Below are positions 42,707 through 50,907 of a stretch of DNA of 54,066 bases, piece after piece. Both the position numbers and the translations under genes were made by a program. Numbering within the stretch: position 1 is the first letter of the stretch; each line of letters starts with the position of its first letter. This DNA is from Parachlamydiales bacterium (GTDB taxonomy: Bacteria; Chlamydiota; Chlamydiia; Chlamydiales; Rhabdochlamydiaceae). Below the pieces are notes generated by a model. That model saw only the letters and a list, made by a program, of their open reading frames with translations, was not told where the DNA came from and ran no database searches. Location of the stretch: assembly GCA_947474635.1 (NCBI GenBank), contig CANJJB010000006.1, positions 1 to 54,066 of the forward strand. Reading direction: 5' to 3'.

Positions 42707-43906
42707 CTATTGGAGTTTCAGAGAAAACAGCCCTATTACAGCCAAAATCAACCCAAAAAGCCAGAAACGCAAAACAACTTTTGTCTCAGGCCAGCCCATA
42801 TATTCAAAATGATGATGCAGAGGAGCGCATAGAAAAATTCTTTTTTTATTACGCAACTTGTAGCTTCCCACTTGTAAAATAACAGAAATAGCCTCCGCTA
42901 CAAAAATACCGCCAACAAGCGCAAGGAGTCCTTCTTTGCGCATTAAAATGGCAGAAGCACCTAAAATGCCGCCGAGGGCAAGAGAGCCTGTATCTCCCAT
43001 GAAAATCTGCGCCGGATATCCGTTGTACCACAAAAATCCGAGACACGCACCCATCATAGCAAAAAGATAAATCGCAATTTCCCCGCTCCCGTCGATGTAG
43101 AGCATATTCAGGTACTTGGCTATTTCCACATTATTGGATAGAAAAGCGACAAGCCCAAGAATACATGAGACAAGAACAACACAGCCAGCTGCTAAGCCAT
43201 CTAATCCATCGGTCAGGTTAACCGCATTTGATGTCCCGACAAAAACAAAAAGGGTGATGAAAAAAGCGGCCGCAACCAAAGCACCCTTTAATATAAAAAC
43301 AGGATCTTTAAAAAAAGGCACATAATACTGCGTCATGTACTCATCTGTCTTTAAGGTCACAGGTTTTACGTCCTGGACTTGTTCTTTAGCTACGGGAGGT
43401 TTAAACCACGACCCCACTTGAATTTTTTCTGCAGCATGCGGAACTAGCGTATAGACTCCAATAAGAGCTGCAAGTAATATCTGTAACAGGAATTTCTTTT
43501 TAGCTGGCAATCCCTTAGAGTTTTTATATTTGAGCTTAAGATAATCATCATAACCCCCGATGAGGCCAAGCCCCACTGTTGTGATGCATAAAATCAAGGT
43601 AAAGCTACTTCTTAGATCCATCCATAACACAAGAGATGAGAGCATCGCTGACAGTATTAGAATACCGCCCATGGTAGGCGTGTTTTTTTTCTTTTCATGC
43701 AGTTCAGCAAGCATCGGACAATCTTCCACCCGTATCGACTGCCCCGTCTTCATTTCATAGAGCTTTTTGATATAACGCGGCCCTAAAAATATCGTGAATA
43801 AAAGCGCTGTAAGAGCAGAAAACAAAAGACGTGTAGAGACATTACTAAAGACAATGGGGACCTTGTATCCCAGCAAAGAAAGCTGCTCTATTAAGAACAA
43901 AAGCAT
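42707..43906 (-). CDS. mraY: Phospho-N-acetylmuramoyl-pentapeptide transferase
   Basis: This 399-residue inner-membrane enzyme makes lipid I from UDP-MurNAc-pentapeptide and undecaprenyl phosphate. Motifs: KKNTPTMGGILIL, LGLIGGYDDYLKLKYKNSKG (catalytic Asp pair), SNAVNLTDGLDGLAAG, GDTGSLALGG, and APLHHHFEYMGWPE. It is about 40 residues longer than E. coli MraY because of an extra loop (about 160-200, with SWFKPPVAKEQVQDVKPVTL) on what should be the periplasmic side before VPFFKDP. It is 84 bases downstream of murF. Confidence 0.96.
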   Translation of the reverse strand: MLLFLIEQLSLLGYKVPIVFSNVSTRLLFSALTALLFTIFLGPRYIKKLYEMKTGQSIRVEDCPMLAELHEKKKNTPTMGGILILSAMLSSLVLWMDLRSSFTLILCITTVGLGLIGGYDDYLKLKYKNSKGLPAKKKFLLQILLAALIGVYTLVPHAAEKIQVGSWFKPPVAKEQVQDVKPVTLKTDEYMTQYYVPFFKDPVFILKGALVAAAFFITLFVFVGTSNAVNLTDGLDGLAAGCVVLVSCILGLVAFLSNNVEIAKYLNMLYIDGSGEIAIYLFAMMGACLGFLWYNGYPAQIFMGDTGSLALGGILGASAILMRKEGLLALVGGIFVAEAISVILQVGSYKLRNKKRIFLCAPLHHHFEYMGWPETKVVLRFWLFGLILAVIGLFSLKLQ

Positions 43907-43973
43907 GCAGGCACCTAAAACCTCTTATTAGACTCGTAGCAGAAAAGATCCGATTTTCTTTTCATCTTATAGA

Positions 43974-43997
43974 AAGCTAGCAAAAAAATGCTAGCTT
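43974..43997 (-). terminator. Hairpin at the end of murF, possible terminator or attenuator
   Basis: A perfect 9-bp stem AAGCTAGCA/TGCTAGCTT with a loop of six A (T on the transcribed minus strand), overlapping the murF stop codon. No T-run follows the stem, so it is more likely to be partial or to protect the mRNA end than to stop the operon. The rest of the murF-mraY gap has nothing else visible. Confidence 0.4.
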
Positions 43998-45307
43998 AAA
44001 AGCTGCCAGAGCCTCGTATAGTTAGCTCCTTTGATCAACACAACATCTCCCGGTCTTAAGACATCGAAGACTACATTTTTTAGCTGCTCGATATCAGAAA
44101 AAAATTCAACCGTCTTTCCTGCTTGTTTAAAAACATCTACCATCGGTAAGCACTGCTTGCCGAGTAAAAAAGCGTGATCAACTTTTAAAGCAGCAAGCTC
44201 TGCAACTTCTCTGTGATTTTTTTCAGAATAGATCCCTTGCCCTTCAAGCTCTCCTAAGATAGCAACGGTTTTTCCACCGAGCGAAGGAATCGGAAGGCTT
44301 TTGATTGCAGCTTTTGCAGCTTCGGGACTTGCATTGTAGCAATCATTGATAAAGATAACGCCATTTTTTTCTATTTTTTCAAAGCGCAGCTGAAATCCTT
44401 TTAAAAATCTCCCCTTTTTAAAAATCTCATTCCACTCTAGACCCATCTCTCTTGCAACGGTTGCTGCTGCTAAGAAGTTTTCAGCAAAATGATCTTCATC
44501 GAAGGGAAGCTCAAACTGCGCAGTCTCTTGTCCTCTTTCTTCAATGAACCATCCTCTTTTAAGAAAAAAATCTGCGGGTCTATCAAACCCAAATGTGATC
44601 TTCTTTTCTAGGGACAAATCGGATAATCTTTTAAACTGGAGTGCTTCTGCGTTGATAATACCCACTTTTGTTTTCGGGTGGGAAAAGATGATGGCTTTTT
44701 CTCGTACAATCCCTTCTTGACCATCTGTGAAGTAACCGACATGCGCCTGTCCAATTTTTGTTAAAAGAGCAAGATCGGGGGGGACAATCTGTACGAGCTT
44801 TTCCATCTCGCCCACTTGACTCATCCCCATTTCTATAACTAAGACATCGTACTCCTCTTTGTTATTCAAAACAAAGAGAGGAAGACCTACCTGAGAGTTG
44901 GCATTGCCAGGGGTTTTTGAAACTTTAAACTTGCTCTCTAAGAGGGAAGCTAAAAATTCTTTTGTCGTTGTTTTTCCAATTGAGCCTGTGATGGCAATCA
45001 CATATCCTTTCCGTTTAGCATGTACGGCTGTAGCAATTTTTTGCAAAGCCTCTACCACATCAGGCACTCGGATCAGTTTTAATCCGAAGGCTCCCCCCTT
45101 ATACTCCTGATCTACGACAGCAGCAACCCCGCCTCTCTGAGCTACCTCAACTAAAAACTTATGGGCATCAAATTTTTTCCCTTTTAAGGCAAAAAAGACA
45201 CTCCCTTTCTTAACCTGCTTACTATCAATTACGAATCCATCGATTGCTCTTTCTTCTGTTTCGACATCTAAAATCTTGCCTAGTTCGCTCAAAGATGTAA
45301 GTGGCAT
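43991..45307 (-). CDS. murF: UDP-N-acetylmuramoyl-tripeptide-D-alanyl-D-alanine ligase
   Basis: This 438-residue Mur ligase adds D-Ala-D-Ala and completes the UDP-MurNAc-pentapeptide in the cytoplasm. Motifs: DSKQVKKGSVFFALKG (N-terminal UDP-binding part), P-loop AITGSIGKTTTKEFLAS, GNANSQVGLPL, LLTKIGQAHVGYF and FINDCYNASPEA. The start ATG 45307 follows a GGGAG. It is the first gene of the mur/fts operon and divergent from tRNA-Cys. Confidence 0.96.
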   Translation of the reverse strand: MPLTSLSELGKILDVETEERAIDGFVIDSKQVKKGSVFFALKGKKFDAHKFLVEVAQRGGVAAVVDQEYKGGAFGLKLIRVPDVVEALQKIATAVHAKRKGYVIAITGSIGKTTTKEFLASLLESKFKVSKTPGNANSQVGLPLFVLNNKEEYDVLVIEMGMSQVGEMEKLVQIVPPDLALLTKIGQAHVGYFTDGQEGIVREKAIIFSHPKTKVGIINAEALQFKRLSDLSLEKKITFGFDRPADFFLKRGWFIEERGQETAQFELPFDEDHFAENFLAAATVAREMGLEWNEIFKKGRFLKGFQLRFEKIEKNGVIFINDCYNASPEAAKAAIKSLPIPSLGGKTVAILGELEGQGIYSEKNHREVAELAALKVDHAFLLGKQCLPMVDVFKQAGKTVEFFSDIEQLKNVVFDVLRPGDVVLIKGANYTRLWQLLS

Positions 45308-45342
45308 AGTTTCTCCCTAAAACACCCAGTGTATAAAATCGG

Positions 45343-45371
45343 TTGCTTTCTAGAGAAGTTTTTTGCATAAT
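45343..45371 (+). promoter_or_regulatory. Likely promoter of tRNA-Cys
   Basis: TTGCTT (45343-45348) and CATAAT (45366-45371) with a 17-base spacer. The start would lie near 45378, about ten bases ahead of the mature tRNA. rsmI begins 18 bases after the tRNA, so the same promoter may also serve it. Confidence 0.5.
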
Positions 45372-45387
45372 TCACTTCACTCTTTAT

Positions 45388-45458
45388 GGTGGCATAGCCA
45401 AGCGGTAAGGCAGAAGCCTGCAAAGCTTCCATCCTCGGTTCGATTCCGAGTGCCACCT
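45388..45458 (+). tRNA. tRNA-Cys (anticodon GCA)
   Basis: A 71-base cloverleaf. The acceptor GGTGGCA pairs with TGCCACC, the anticodon stem GAAGC/GCTTC holds loop CTGCAAA, and the T arm is CTCGG-TTCGATT-CCGAG. Discriminator base T at 45458 is the usual one for Cys. CCA is not encoded. Confidence 0.95.
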
Positions 45459-45476
45459 ATACTCTTATATAATATT

Positions 45477-46295
45477 ATGCTTTACCTTGTCGCAACACCC
45501 ATTGGCAATCTTCAAGATTTTTCTTTCCGCGCCCTCGATGTTTTAAAAAATTGTGACTACATCCTGTGCGAAGATACGCGCCATAGCTCTATCCTGCTCC
45601 ATGAATATGAGATTAAAAAACCTCTTAAAAGCTTCCACATGTTCAATGAAAAAAGTGAGGAAGAGCGCGTCATTGCAGATTTAAAAGAAGGTAAAATCAT
45701 CGGCCTGATCTCAGATGCGGGCACACCTGGCATTTGTGATCCAGGAGAAGCACTTGTCACTCGGTGCAAGAAAGAAGGGATAGAAGTTAGAAGCATTCCA
45801 GGGCCATGTGCCTGGGTGCTCGCTCTTTCCCTCTCTTCTATGAATAAGGAGAAAGTACAATTTTTAGGGTTTCTTTCTAAAAAAGAAAAGGAATTAAAAA
45901 AAACACTTGCTGAGATCTTTACGTATTCGGGGACATCTATTTTCTATGATACCCCCCACCAGATTCTAGATACTTTAGCTGCTATCGTCCAGCTTGATCC
46001 TCAAAAGCCTGTATGCATCATGCGCGAGCTGACAAAAAAATTTGAAGAACACCTAGAAGGTGCAGCAGAAACCCTTCTTGCCCACTTTCAGAAAGAAAGG
46101 CCACGCGGAGAGATGGTTGTTTTGGTGGCAGGAAAGCAGGAGTCATATGAAGATATCTCTCCACAGGAACACGTCCGCTTTCTTCAAAAAACCTATGATC
46201 TTTCGCTTTCAGAAGCTATTAAAGTGTGTGCAGAATTGAAAGGTGTGCCCAAGCGCACCATCTATAATGAATTTCACAAGCGCGATGATTGCTAA
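45477..46295 (+). CDS. rsmI: 16S rRNA (cytidine-1402-2'-O)-methyltransferase
   Basis: The 272-residue cytoplasmic enzyme of the tetrapyrrole-methylase fold methylates the ribose of C1402 in the decoding centre. Motifs: LYLVATPIGNLQDFSFRALD, CEDTRHSSILL, IGLISDAGTPGICDPGEALV, and IPGPCAWVLALSLSS. The start is ATG 45477; the frame is open upstream, but that stretch is the tRNA-Cys gene. No good Shine-Dalgarno sequence is seen, and the leader between tRNA and ATG is only 18 bases, so translation of a processed transcript with a very short leader is likely. Confidence 0.94.
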   Translation: MLYLVATPIGNLQDFSFRALDVLKNCDYILCEDTRHSSILLHEYEIKKPLKSFHMFNEKSEEERVIADLKEGKIIGLISDAGTPGICDPGEALVTRCKKEGIEVRSIPGPCAWVLALSLSSMNKEKVQFLGFLSKKEKELKKTLAEIFTYSGTSIFYDTPHQILDTLAAIVQLDPQKPVCIMRELTKKFEEHLEGAAETLLAHFQKERPRGEMVVLVAGKQESYEDISPQEHVRFLQKTYDLSLSEAIKVCAELKGVPKRTIYNEFHKRDDC

Positions 46296-46346
46296 TATTT
46301 GCCGGGTCGTATATTATTTTGTTTTTGCATAATGAAAGGAGTACAT

Positions 46347-47936
46347 ATGTCTACTGAAGCCAAGGAACTTATTTTCGAAGAGGAAGCTAGAGAAAAGTTA
46401 CGTGAAGGTATTGAAAAGCTGGCAGACGTAGTGAGCGTAACTCTAGGCCCTAAGGGAAGAAGCGTAGGGATAGAGGCGTCTTATGGCTCTCCTAACATCA
46501 CCAATGACGGATATACTGCCACCCAAGGCATTGAATTCAAAGACCAATACGTCAATATGGGCGCTTCGATGGCTAAAGAAGTGGCTGCCAAGATGAAAGA
46601 AATCTGCGGCGATGGAACAACAACCAGTATTTTGCTCCTTAAATCCCTCGTACAAAATGGCATTAAAAATATCGCATCCGGTGCAAGCCCCATTATTTTA
46701 AAAAGAGGCATGGAAAAAGCCGCTCTAGCAGTCATTGCAGAAATAGAAAAAATGTCCATCCCTATTCAAACCGATAAAGACATCGCAAACATTGCGCTCA
46801 TTTCTGGATCAGGCGATGAGGAAGTGGGCCGTTTTATTGCGGAAGCCATCCAAAAAACAGGCAAAGAAGGGGTCATCACGATAGAGGAAGGGAAAAGTAC
46901 AGACACCCTCATCGAAATCGTCGAAGGGATGCAGTTTGAAAGAGGCTATACAAGTTCTTACTTCTGTACAAATACAGAAACCCTCTCGGTAGAACTTACG
47001 AGCGTAAGAATTTTAATCACCGATAAAAAAATCTCTTCTGTTCAAGAAATATTATCCGTTCTCCAATCGATTGCAACAACAGCTACTGATTTTCTTATCA
47101 TTGCGGATGACATTGAAGGAGATGCCTTATCAACGCTTGTTGTCAACAAACTAAGAGGAACGCTTAAAGTCTGCGCTGTAAAAGCTCCGGGATTTGGAGA
47201 TCGTAGAAAAGCCTTATTGGAAGATATCGCGATTTTAACAGGTGGCACACTTATCTCTGAAGATCAAGGAATGACCTTGCCAACAACCTCTATGGAATCC
47301 TTAGGTGAAGCAGAAAAAATTGTGATCACCAAAGATAAAACAGTCATCGTAGGTGGCAAAGGGGCAACAGAAGCTATCCAGGCCAGAATTAATCAGATTG
47401 ATGCAGAGATCAAGCTCGCCACAAGCTCCTATGATAAAGAAAAGCTAGAAGAGAGAAAAGCTAAGCTTGCCGGCGGTGTTGCAGTCATACGCATTGGCGC
47501 TGCTACAGAAACGGAAATGAAAAAGAAAAAGCAAGCATTTAATGATAGTTTGAACTCGACAAGAGCTGCTCTTGCCGAAGGGATTGTTCCAGGCGGTGGA
47601 CTTGCTCTTTTACAAGCAAGTATTGCCGTCTCTCTTATGTCTTTAAAAGACGAAGAAAAGACAGGCGCTCAGATTGTACTCAAAGCTTGTGAAACCCCTT
47701 TCAGGCAGATTGTTGCCAATGCAGGATTTGATAGTTCTGTTGTTTTACAGCAGCTGACAGGCCTAGGTGTTAACTTTGGCTTCAATGCACAAAATGAAAA
47801 AGTAGAAAATCTTGTGATAGCAGGCGTTGTTGACCCAGCCAAAGTTGTTAAGAATGCCCTTAAATTAGCAGCCTCTGTTGCAGGAGTCGTCCTGATATCT
47901 GAAGTGTTGATTGGAAATGCCCCCGAAGACAAATAA
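46347..47936 (+). CDS. groEL: Divergent chaperonin GroEL paralogue (GroEL3-like)
   Basis: The 529-residue protein starts at ATG 46347 behind AAAGGAG (46335-46341); a longer frame from 46299 is not supported. ATP-site parts remain: TLGPKGR, NDGYT (Asp52 equivalent), CGDGTTTS (Asp87) and FNDSL (Asp398). The apical GroES/substrate face is partly kept (ERGYTSSYF with Leu200 and Pro202 equivalents changed; [10 protein letters not shown]). The C-terminal Gly-Gly-Met tail is missing. No groES is adjacent and no CIRCE element is seen. From memory this is the position of CT755, the third chlamydial GroEL. It follows rsmI by 51 bases and precedes an exported cyclophilin by 16. Confidence 0.92.
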   Translation: MSTEAKELIFEEEAREKLREGIEKLADVVSVTLGPKGRSVGIEASYGSPNITNDGYTATQGIEFKDQYVNMGASMAKEVAAKMKEICGDGTTTSILLLKSLVQNGIKNIASGASPIILKRGMEKAALAVIAEIEKMSIPIQTDKDIANIALISGSGDEEVGRFIAEAIQKTGKEGVITIEEGKSTDTLIEIVEGMQFERGYTSSYFCTNTETLSVELTSVRILITDKKISSVQEILSVLQSIATTATDFLIIADDIEGDALSTLVVNKLRGTLKVCAVKAPGFGDRRKALLEDIAILTGGTLISEDQGMTLPTTSMESLGEAEKIVITKDKTVIVGGKGATEAIQARINQIDAEIKLATSSYDKEKLEERKAKLAGGVAVIRIGAATETEMKKKKQAFNDSLNSTRAALAEGIVPGGGLALLQASIAVSLMSLKDEEKTGAQIVLKACETPFRQIVANAGFDSSVVLQQLTGLGVNFGFNAQNEKVENLVIAGVVDPAKVVKNALKLAASVAGVVLISEVLIGNAPEDK

Positions 47937-47952
47937 ACTTAAGGAAATTTTT

Positions 47953-48510
47953 ATGACAAGATTGACAAAGTGGTTATGTGCGCTCCCCCTCATGTGCGCC
48001 TTTGGCGTTCAAGCTGGAGAAACAGCTTTTATAATGCCGACAGACCCTGTAATGGTGATAGAAACAAATCAAGGCAATATTGAAGTGCGCCTATTTCCAA
48101 AAGTTGCTCCCAAAGCAGTAGAAAACTTTATCCGCCTAGCAGACAGCGGCTACTATAATAACACCACGTTTCATCGCGTTATCCCTGAGTTCATGCTCCA
48201 AGCGGGAGACCCCCTAGGAAATGGAACAGGCGGGCAGTCAATCTGGAAAACAAATTTTGCAGATGAATGCAACTCATCTGTCTTATTCAACAAGCCTGGC
48301 TACTTAGCGATGGCAAATCGCGGCCCTAATACCAATGGCAGCCAGTTTTTTATCACAACTGTTAAAACTGATTGGCTCAATCATAAGCACACGATTTTTG
48401 GTGAAGTGATTAGTGGTCAAGATGTCGTCAAAAAGATTGAAGGTGCTGGTTCTCCAAGTGGTAAACCAACATCTCCTCAAACTGTTTTAAAAATCTATTC
48501 TAAGAAGTAG
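47953..48510 (+). CDS. Exported peptidyl-prolyl cis-trans isomerase, cyclophilin type
   Basis: The 185-residue protein starts at ATG 47953, preceded by AAGGAA; the frame upstream of it is groEL shadow. A signal peptide (MTRLTKWLCALPLMCAFGVQ, cleavage after QAG) sends it to the periplasm. The cyclophilin core is complete: YNNTTFHRVIPEFMLQAGDP (catalytic FHR), GYLAMANRGPNTNGSQFFIT, WLNHKHTIFGEVISG. It speeds proline isomerisation in exported proteins. It is probably co-transcribed with groEL, and is followed by a large palindromic structure that may end both this operon and the one opposite. Confidence 0.94.
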   Translation: MTRLTKWLCALPLMCAFGVQAGETAFIMPTDPVMVIETNQGNIEVRLFPKVAPKAVENFIRLADSGYYNNTTFHRVIPEFMLQAGDPLGNGTGGQSIWKTNFADECNSSVLFNKPGYLAMANRGPNTNGSQFFITTVKTDWLNHKHTIFGEVISGQDVVKKIEGAGSPSGKPTSPQTVLKIYSKK

Positions 48511-48514
48511 TTTT

Positions 48515-48700
48515 AACTCGATTTTGCAACTTTTTAGGATCGAAGGCCGCGAGGTATTTGCTCTTCTTGGGAAGTTAATTTAATCGGGAAGTGGTTAAAA
48601 ACCCCTTCCCGATTAAATTAATCTCCTAGTTTGCCCTTAGGCAAACGTCAGAGGGCAAATAGACGAGGCAAACGATCCTAAAAAGTTGCAAAGTCGAGTT
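48515..48700. repeat. 186-base nested inverted-repeat structure between convergent genes
   Basis: The outer arms 48515-48542 and 48673-48700 match over 28 bases with one mismatch. A central stem 48575-48591 with 48605-48621 is perfect over 17 bases, extends by GGTT/AACC and has an AAA loop. The right half carries a further hairpin GTTTGCC/GGCAAAC (48629-48646) and repeated GGGCAAA words. Nothing is coded. It fills the whole gap between the cyclophilin stop and the TpsA stop. It could be a bidirectional terminator or a non-autonomous palindromic element; its size and nesting favour the latter. Confidence 0.8.
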
Positions 48701-50907
48701 TAAGGCTTGTAATAAAGAAGCGGCGGGGCAGGATTTACAATTGACGTATCGATATAGTCCCCCCGTTTTTTGGAAGAAAGATGCGGGGCAAGTGATGAGA
48801 ACAAATCCTCTAAATCTTCAAACGACTCTCCTTCATATTGGTAGATTTCTCTATCATTAAAAATCAGAAGCTCTGGATGATTCCCTGAAATAGGATGCAC
48901 GATGTTATCAATTGACTCTCCCTTAAGATTGACTATTTTAGGAGACCCCGCATATATCTTTTGCTTTGAGTCAATGTAGAGAGTATTTTTATCTAGATAG
49001 CCAGTAGACCCTTCTTTCGAATTAAGATAGACATCTCCTTTTGAAAAAAAATTATGAGGGGTTAACTCATTGATAATATCCCCTACCGCATCTATATTAA
49101 TAGAACTTGCGGAGACATTTCCTCGGATAGCAACGTTCTTTGCCTGAACACTTAAAGAAGAGTCGGGTGCAAAAATCTCTCCTAATGATAGCGCAGAGGT
49201 CACAAGTGAGATATCTGCTTTTTTAGGTGCCTGTATCTCAAAAAAACCGAAGGCACCTCCTTGCGTATTCACCTGAAGCGCAGCATCTTCTTTTAGCTGA
49301 ATGACTCCCCGTGCAAATTCGATAGGCTTTCCATGGGAAATAAACTGCATGGAATTATCAATATAAAAATGATCCCCTTTCCAAGACTGTTCTCCCGCAT
49401 TGTAAACTTCTCCCTTCATGTTAATTGCGCCCGCATCTGCAATTATCTTGTTCTTAACACCGCTTGCAGCTCCTCCCACACCAGATAATTGGATAGCTTT
49501 AGCTGTGATGCTAAGATCATCTAAAGGCGATCCTTTTCCAATAAGAGCCTGAAATATCACGCTTCCATCCCCTGTACGAATTGTTAAAGTAGGGCAAGCG
49601 CCCTGCCCGTCTACAGGACCGTTAAATCTCACATCTCCCTTGCCCCAACTCGTATTAAGTTCGACAGATTGATTGCCTCCCACTAGGGTAGGCCCGTTAA
49701 AAGTAATATTGCTTCGTGAGGCTGTAATGTCACTTGCAAGATATATCTTTCCATTGAATGTAACAGATGATGTAATCCCTATGGGCTGATTCACTTCTAT
49801 TAAATTGGCAGTCACGTCTAAAGGAGTGAGGCCCTTTCCATGAACTTTACTAAATGAGACCGTCCCTCCAGGAGCAGATATTGTTAACTTCTTTTGTAAG
49901 ATTAAAGCGTCTTGAAAGTTAATGCCCTTTTTGCCGCCAGCTAGTAGCGTAACACTAGACATATCAATGACCGTCTCTCCTTTAAAGAGGATACTATCCC
50001 CTGCATTAATATCCGTCCGCACATACGTTTTTTGAGCATTGACATCTAAAATTTGAGAATCGATCTTACCAGCAATCTCTACAGCATTCGCATGCAAAGA
50101 TACATTTCTTGCCAAGATCTCACTGTGACTTGCAATGCGCAGGGCCCCATTGTCATTAATGATCCCCTTTCCCTCTAGCATGCCATCTTTATTTACGATG
50201 TTGTCAATCACATGTTTAGCAGCAGAAAGGCGGATGAACACATCCCCTTCATCCGCATTAATTTTCCCTAGCTGTTGCATAATACCCTGTTCTAACTCCC
50301 CTTCTACGGCAAAGCTGATAAGACGATCACCGGTAAGATCGATGGTCACAACAGGCGATCCTAGTAATGCTACTCTCCCCGCTTTTGCATTGATGACTCC
50401 ATCGTTAATGATATGAGGAGCAATAAGAACAATGGAACCTTCTACACCAGCTGCTAGCGTCCCATGATTGATGATTTTACTGCCTTTAGCTCCTGGTGAT
50501 AGCTGAAAACGGTAATGCTCTTTTTTAAAATTTTCATTGGAAATATCTAATGTCGACGCAATCAAGCTACCCGTATTAACAATGCTATTAGGACCAAAAA
50601 CAATCCCATTAGGGTTGATCAAAAATACTTTCCCAACCGATTCCAGTCTGCCTAAAATTTGAGAAGGATCATGGCCTTTCACACGCGTTAACATTCTTGA
50701 TTTAGCATTTGGCTGAACAATCTTGACTGTATGATTATCGGGAATGTTGAAACTTTTACAATCAATAATGGTAGCATCGTGAGTGGTGATTTCAAGGCGA
50801 GTGGGACTTATTTGCTGAAATTCTGCGTGTCCATGCACAACGTGTGGCTCTTCCATATTGGCAAATAGCGCAAGTGGAAGTGTGAAAAAAATCAGACCTA
50901 TTCTCAT
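48700..50907 (-). CDS. Two-partner secretion exoprotein, TpsA (filamentous haemagglutinin N-terminal type)
   Basis: The 735-residue protein has a signal peptide (MRIGLIFFTLPLALFANM) and a TPS domain (about 25-240): NHTVKIVQPNAKSRMLTRV, then VFLINPNGIVFGPNSIVNTG and GSLIASTLDIS, which is the NPNGI motif recognised by the TpsB pore. The rest is beta-helix-like with many Gly, Asn and Ile and repeating short strands. It should be a secreted or surface-attached adhesin, shorter than classic FHA proteins (>2000 residues). The tail is proline-rich (SIVNPAPPLLYYKP). It is coupled to tpsB by a 4-base overlap. Confidence 0.93.
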   Translation of the reverse strand: MRIGLIFFTLPLALFANMEEPHVVHGHAEFQQISPTRLEITTHDATIIDCKSFNIPDNHTVKIVQPNAKSRMLTRVKGHDPSQILGRLESVGKVFLINPNGIVFGPNSIVNTGSLIASTLDISNENFKKEHYRFQLSPGAKGSKIINHGTLAAGVEGSIVLIAPHIINDGVINAKAGRVALLGSPVVTIDLTGDRLISFAVEGELEQGIMQQLGKINADEGDVFIRLSAAKHVIDNIVNKDGMLEGKGIINDNGALRIASHSEILARNVSLHANAVEIAGKIDSQILDVNAQKTYVRTDINAGDSILFKGETVIDMSSVTLLAGGKKGINFQDALILQKKLTISAPGGTVSFSKVHGKGLTPLDVTANLIEVNQPIGITSSVTFNGKIYLASDITASRSNITFNGPTLVGGNQSVELNTSWGKGDVRFNGPVDGQGACPTLTIRTGDGSVIFQALIGKGSPLDDLSITAKAIQLSGVGGAASGVKNKIIADAGAINMKGEVYNAGEQSWKGDHFYIDNSMQFISHGKPIEFARGVIQLKEDAALQVNTQGGAFGFFEIQAPKKADISLVTSALSLGEIFAPDSSLSVQAKNVAIRGNVSASSINIDAVGDIINELTPHNFFSKGDVYLNSKEGSTGYLDKNTLYIDSKQKIYAGSPKIVNLKGESIDNIVHPISGNHPELLIFNDREIYQYEGESFEDLEDLFSSLAPHLSSKKRGDYIDTSIVNPAPPLLYYKP

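Noticed and set aside
45363-45476. N-terminal extension of rsmI
   Set aside because: These codons are the tRNA-Cys gene read in frame; the protein family starts at LYLVATPIGN (ATG 45477).
46299-46346. Upstream start for groEL
   Set aside because: The added residues are not GroEL-like, and AAAGGAG directly precedes ATG 46347.
48515-48700. CRISPR-like repeat array
   Set aside because: The repeats are inverted and nested, not direct repeats with even spacers; no cas gene is near.
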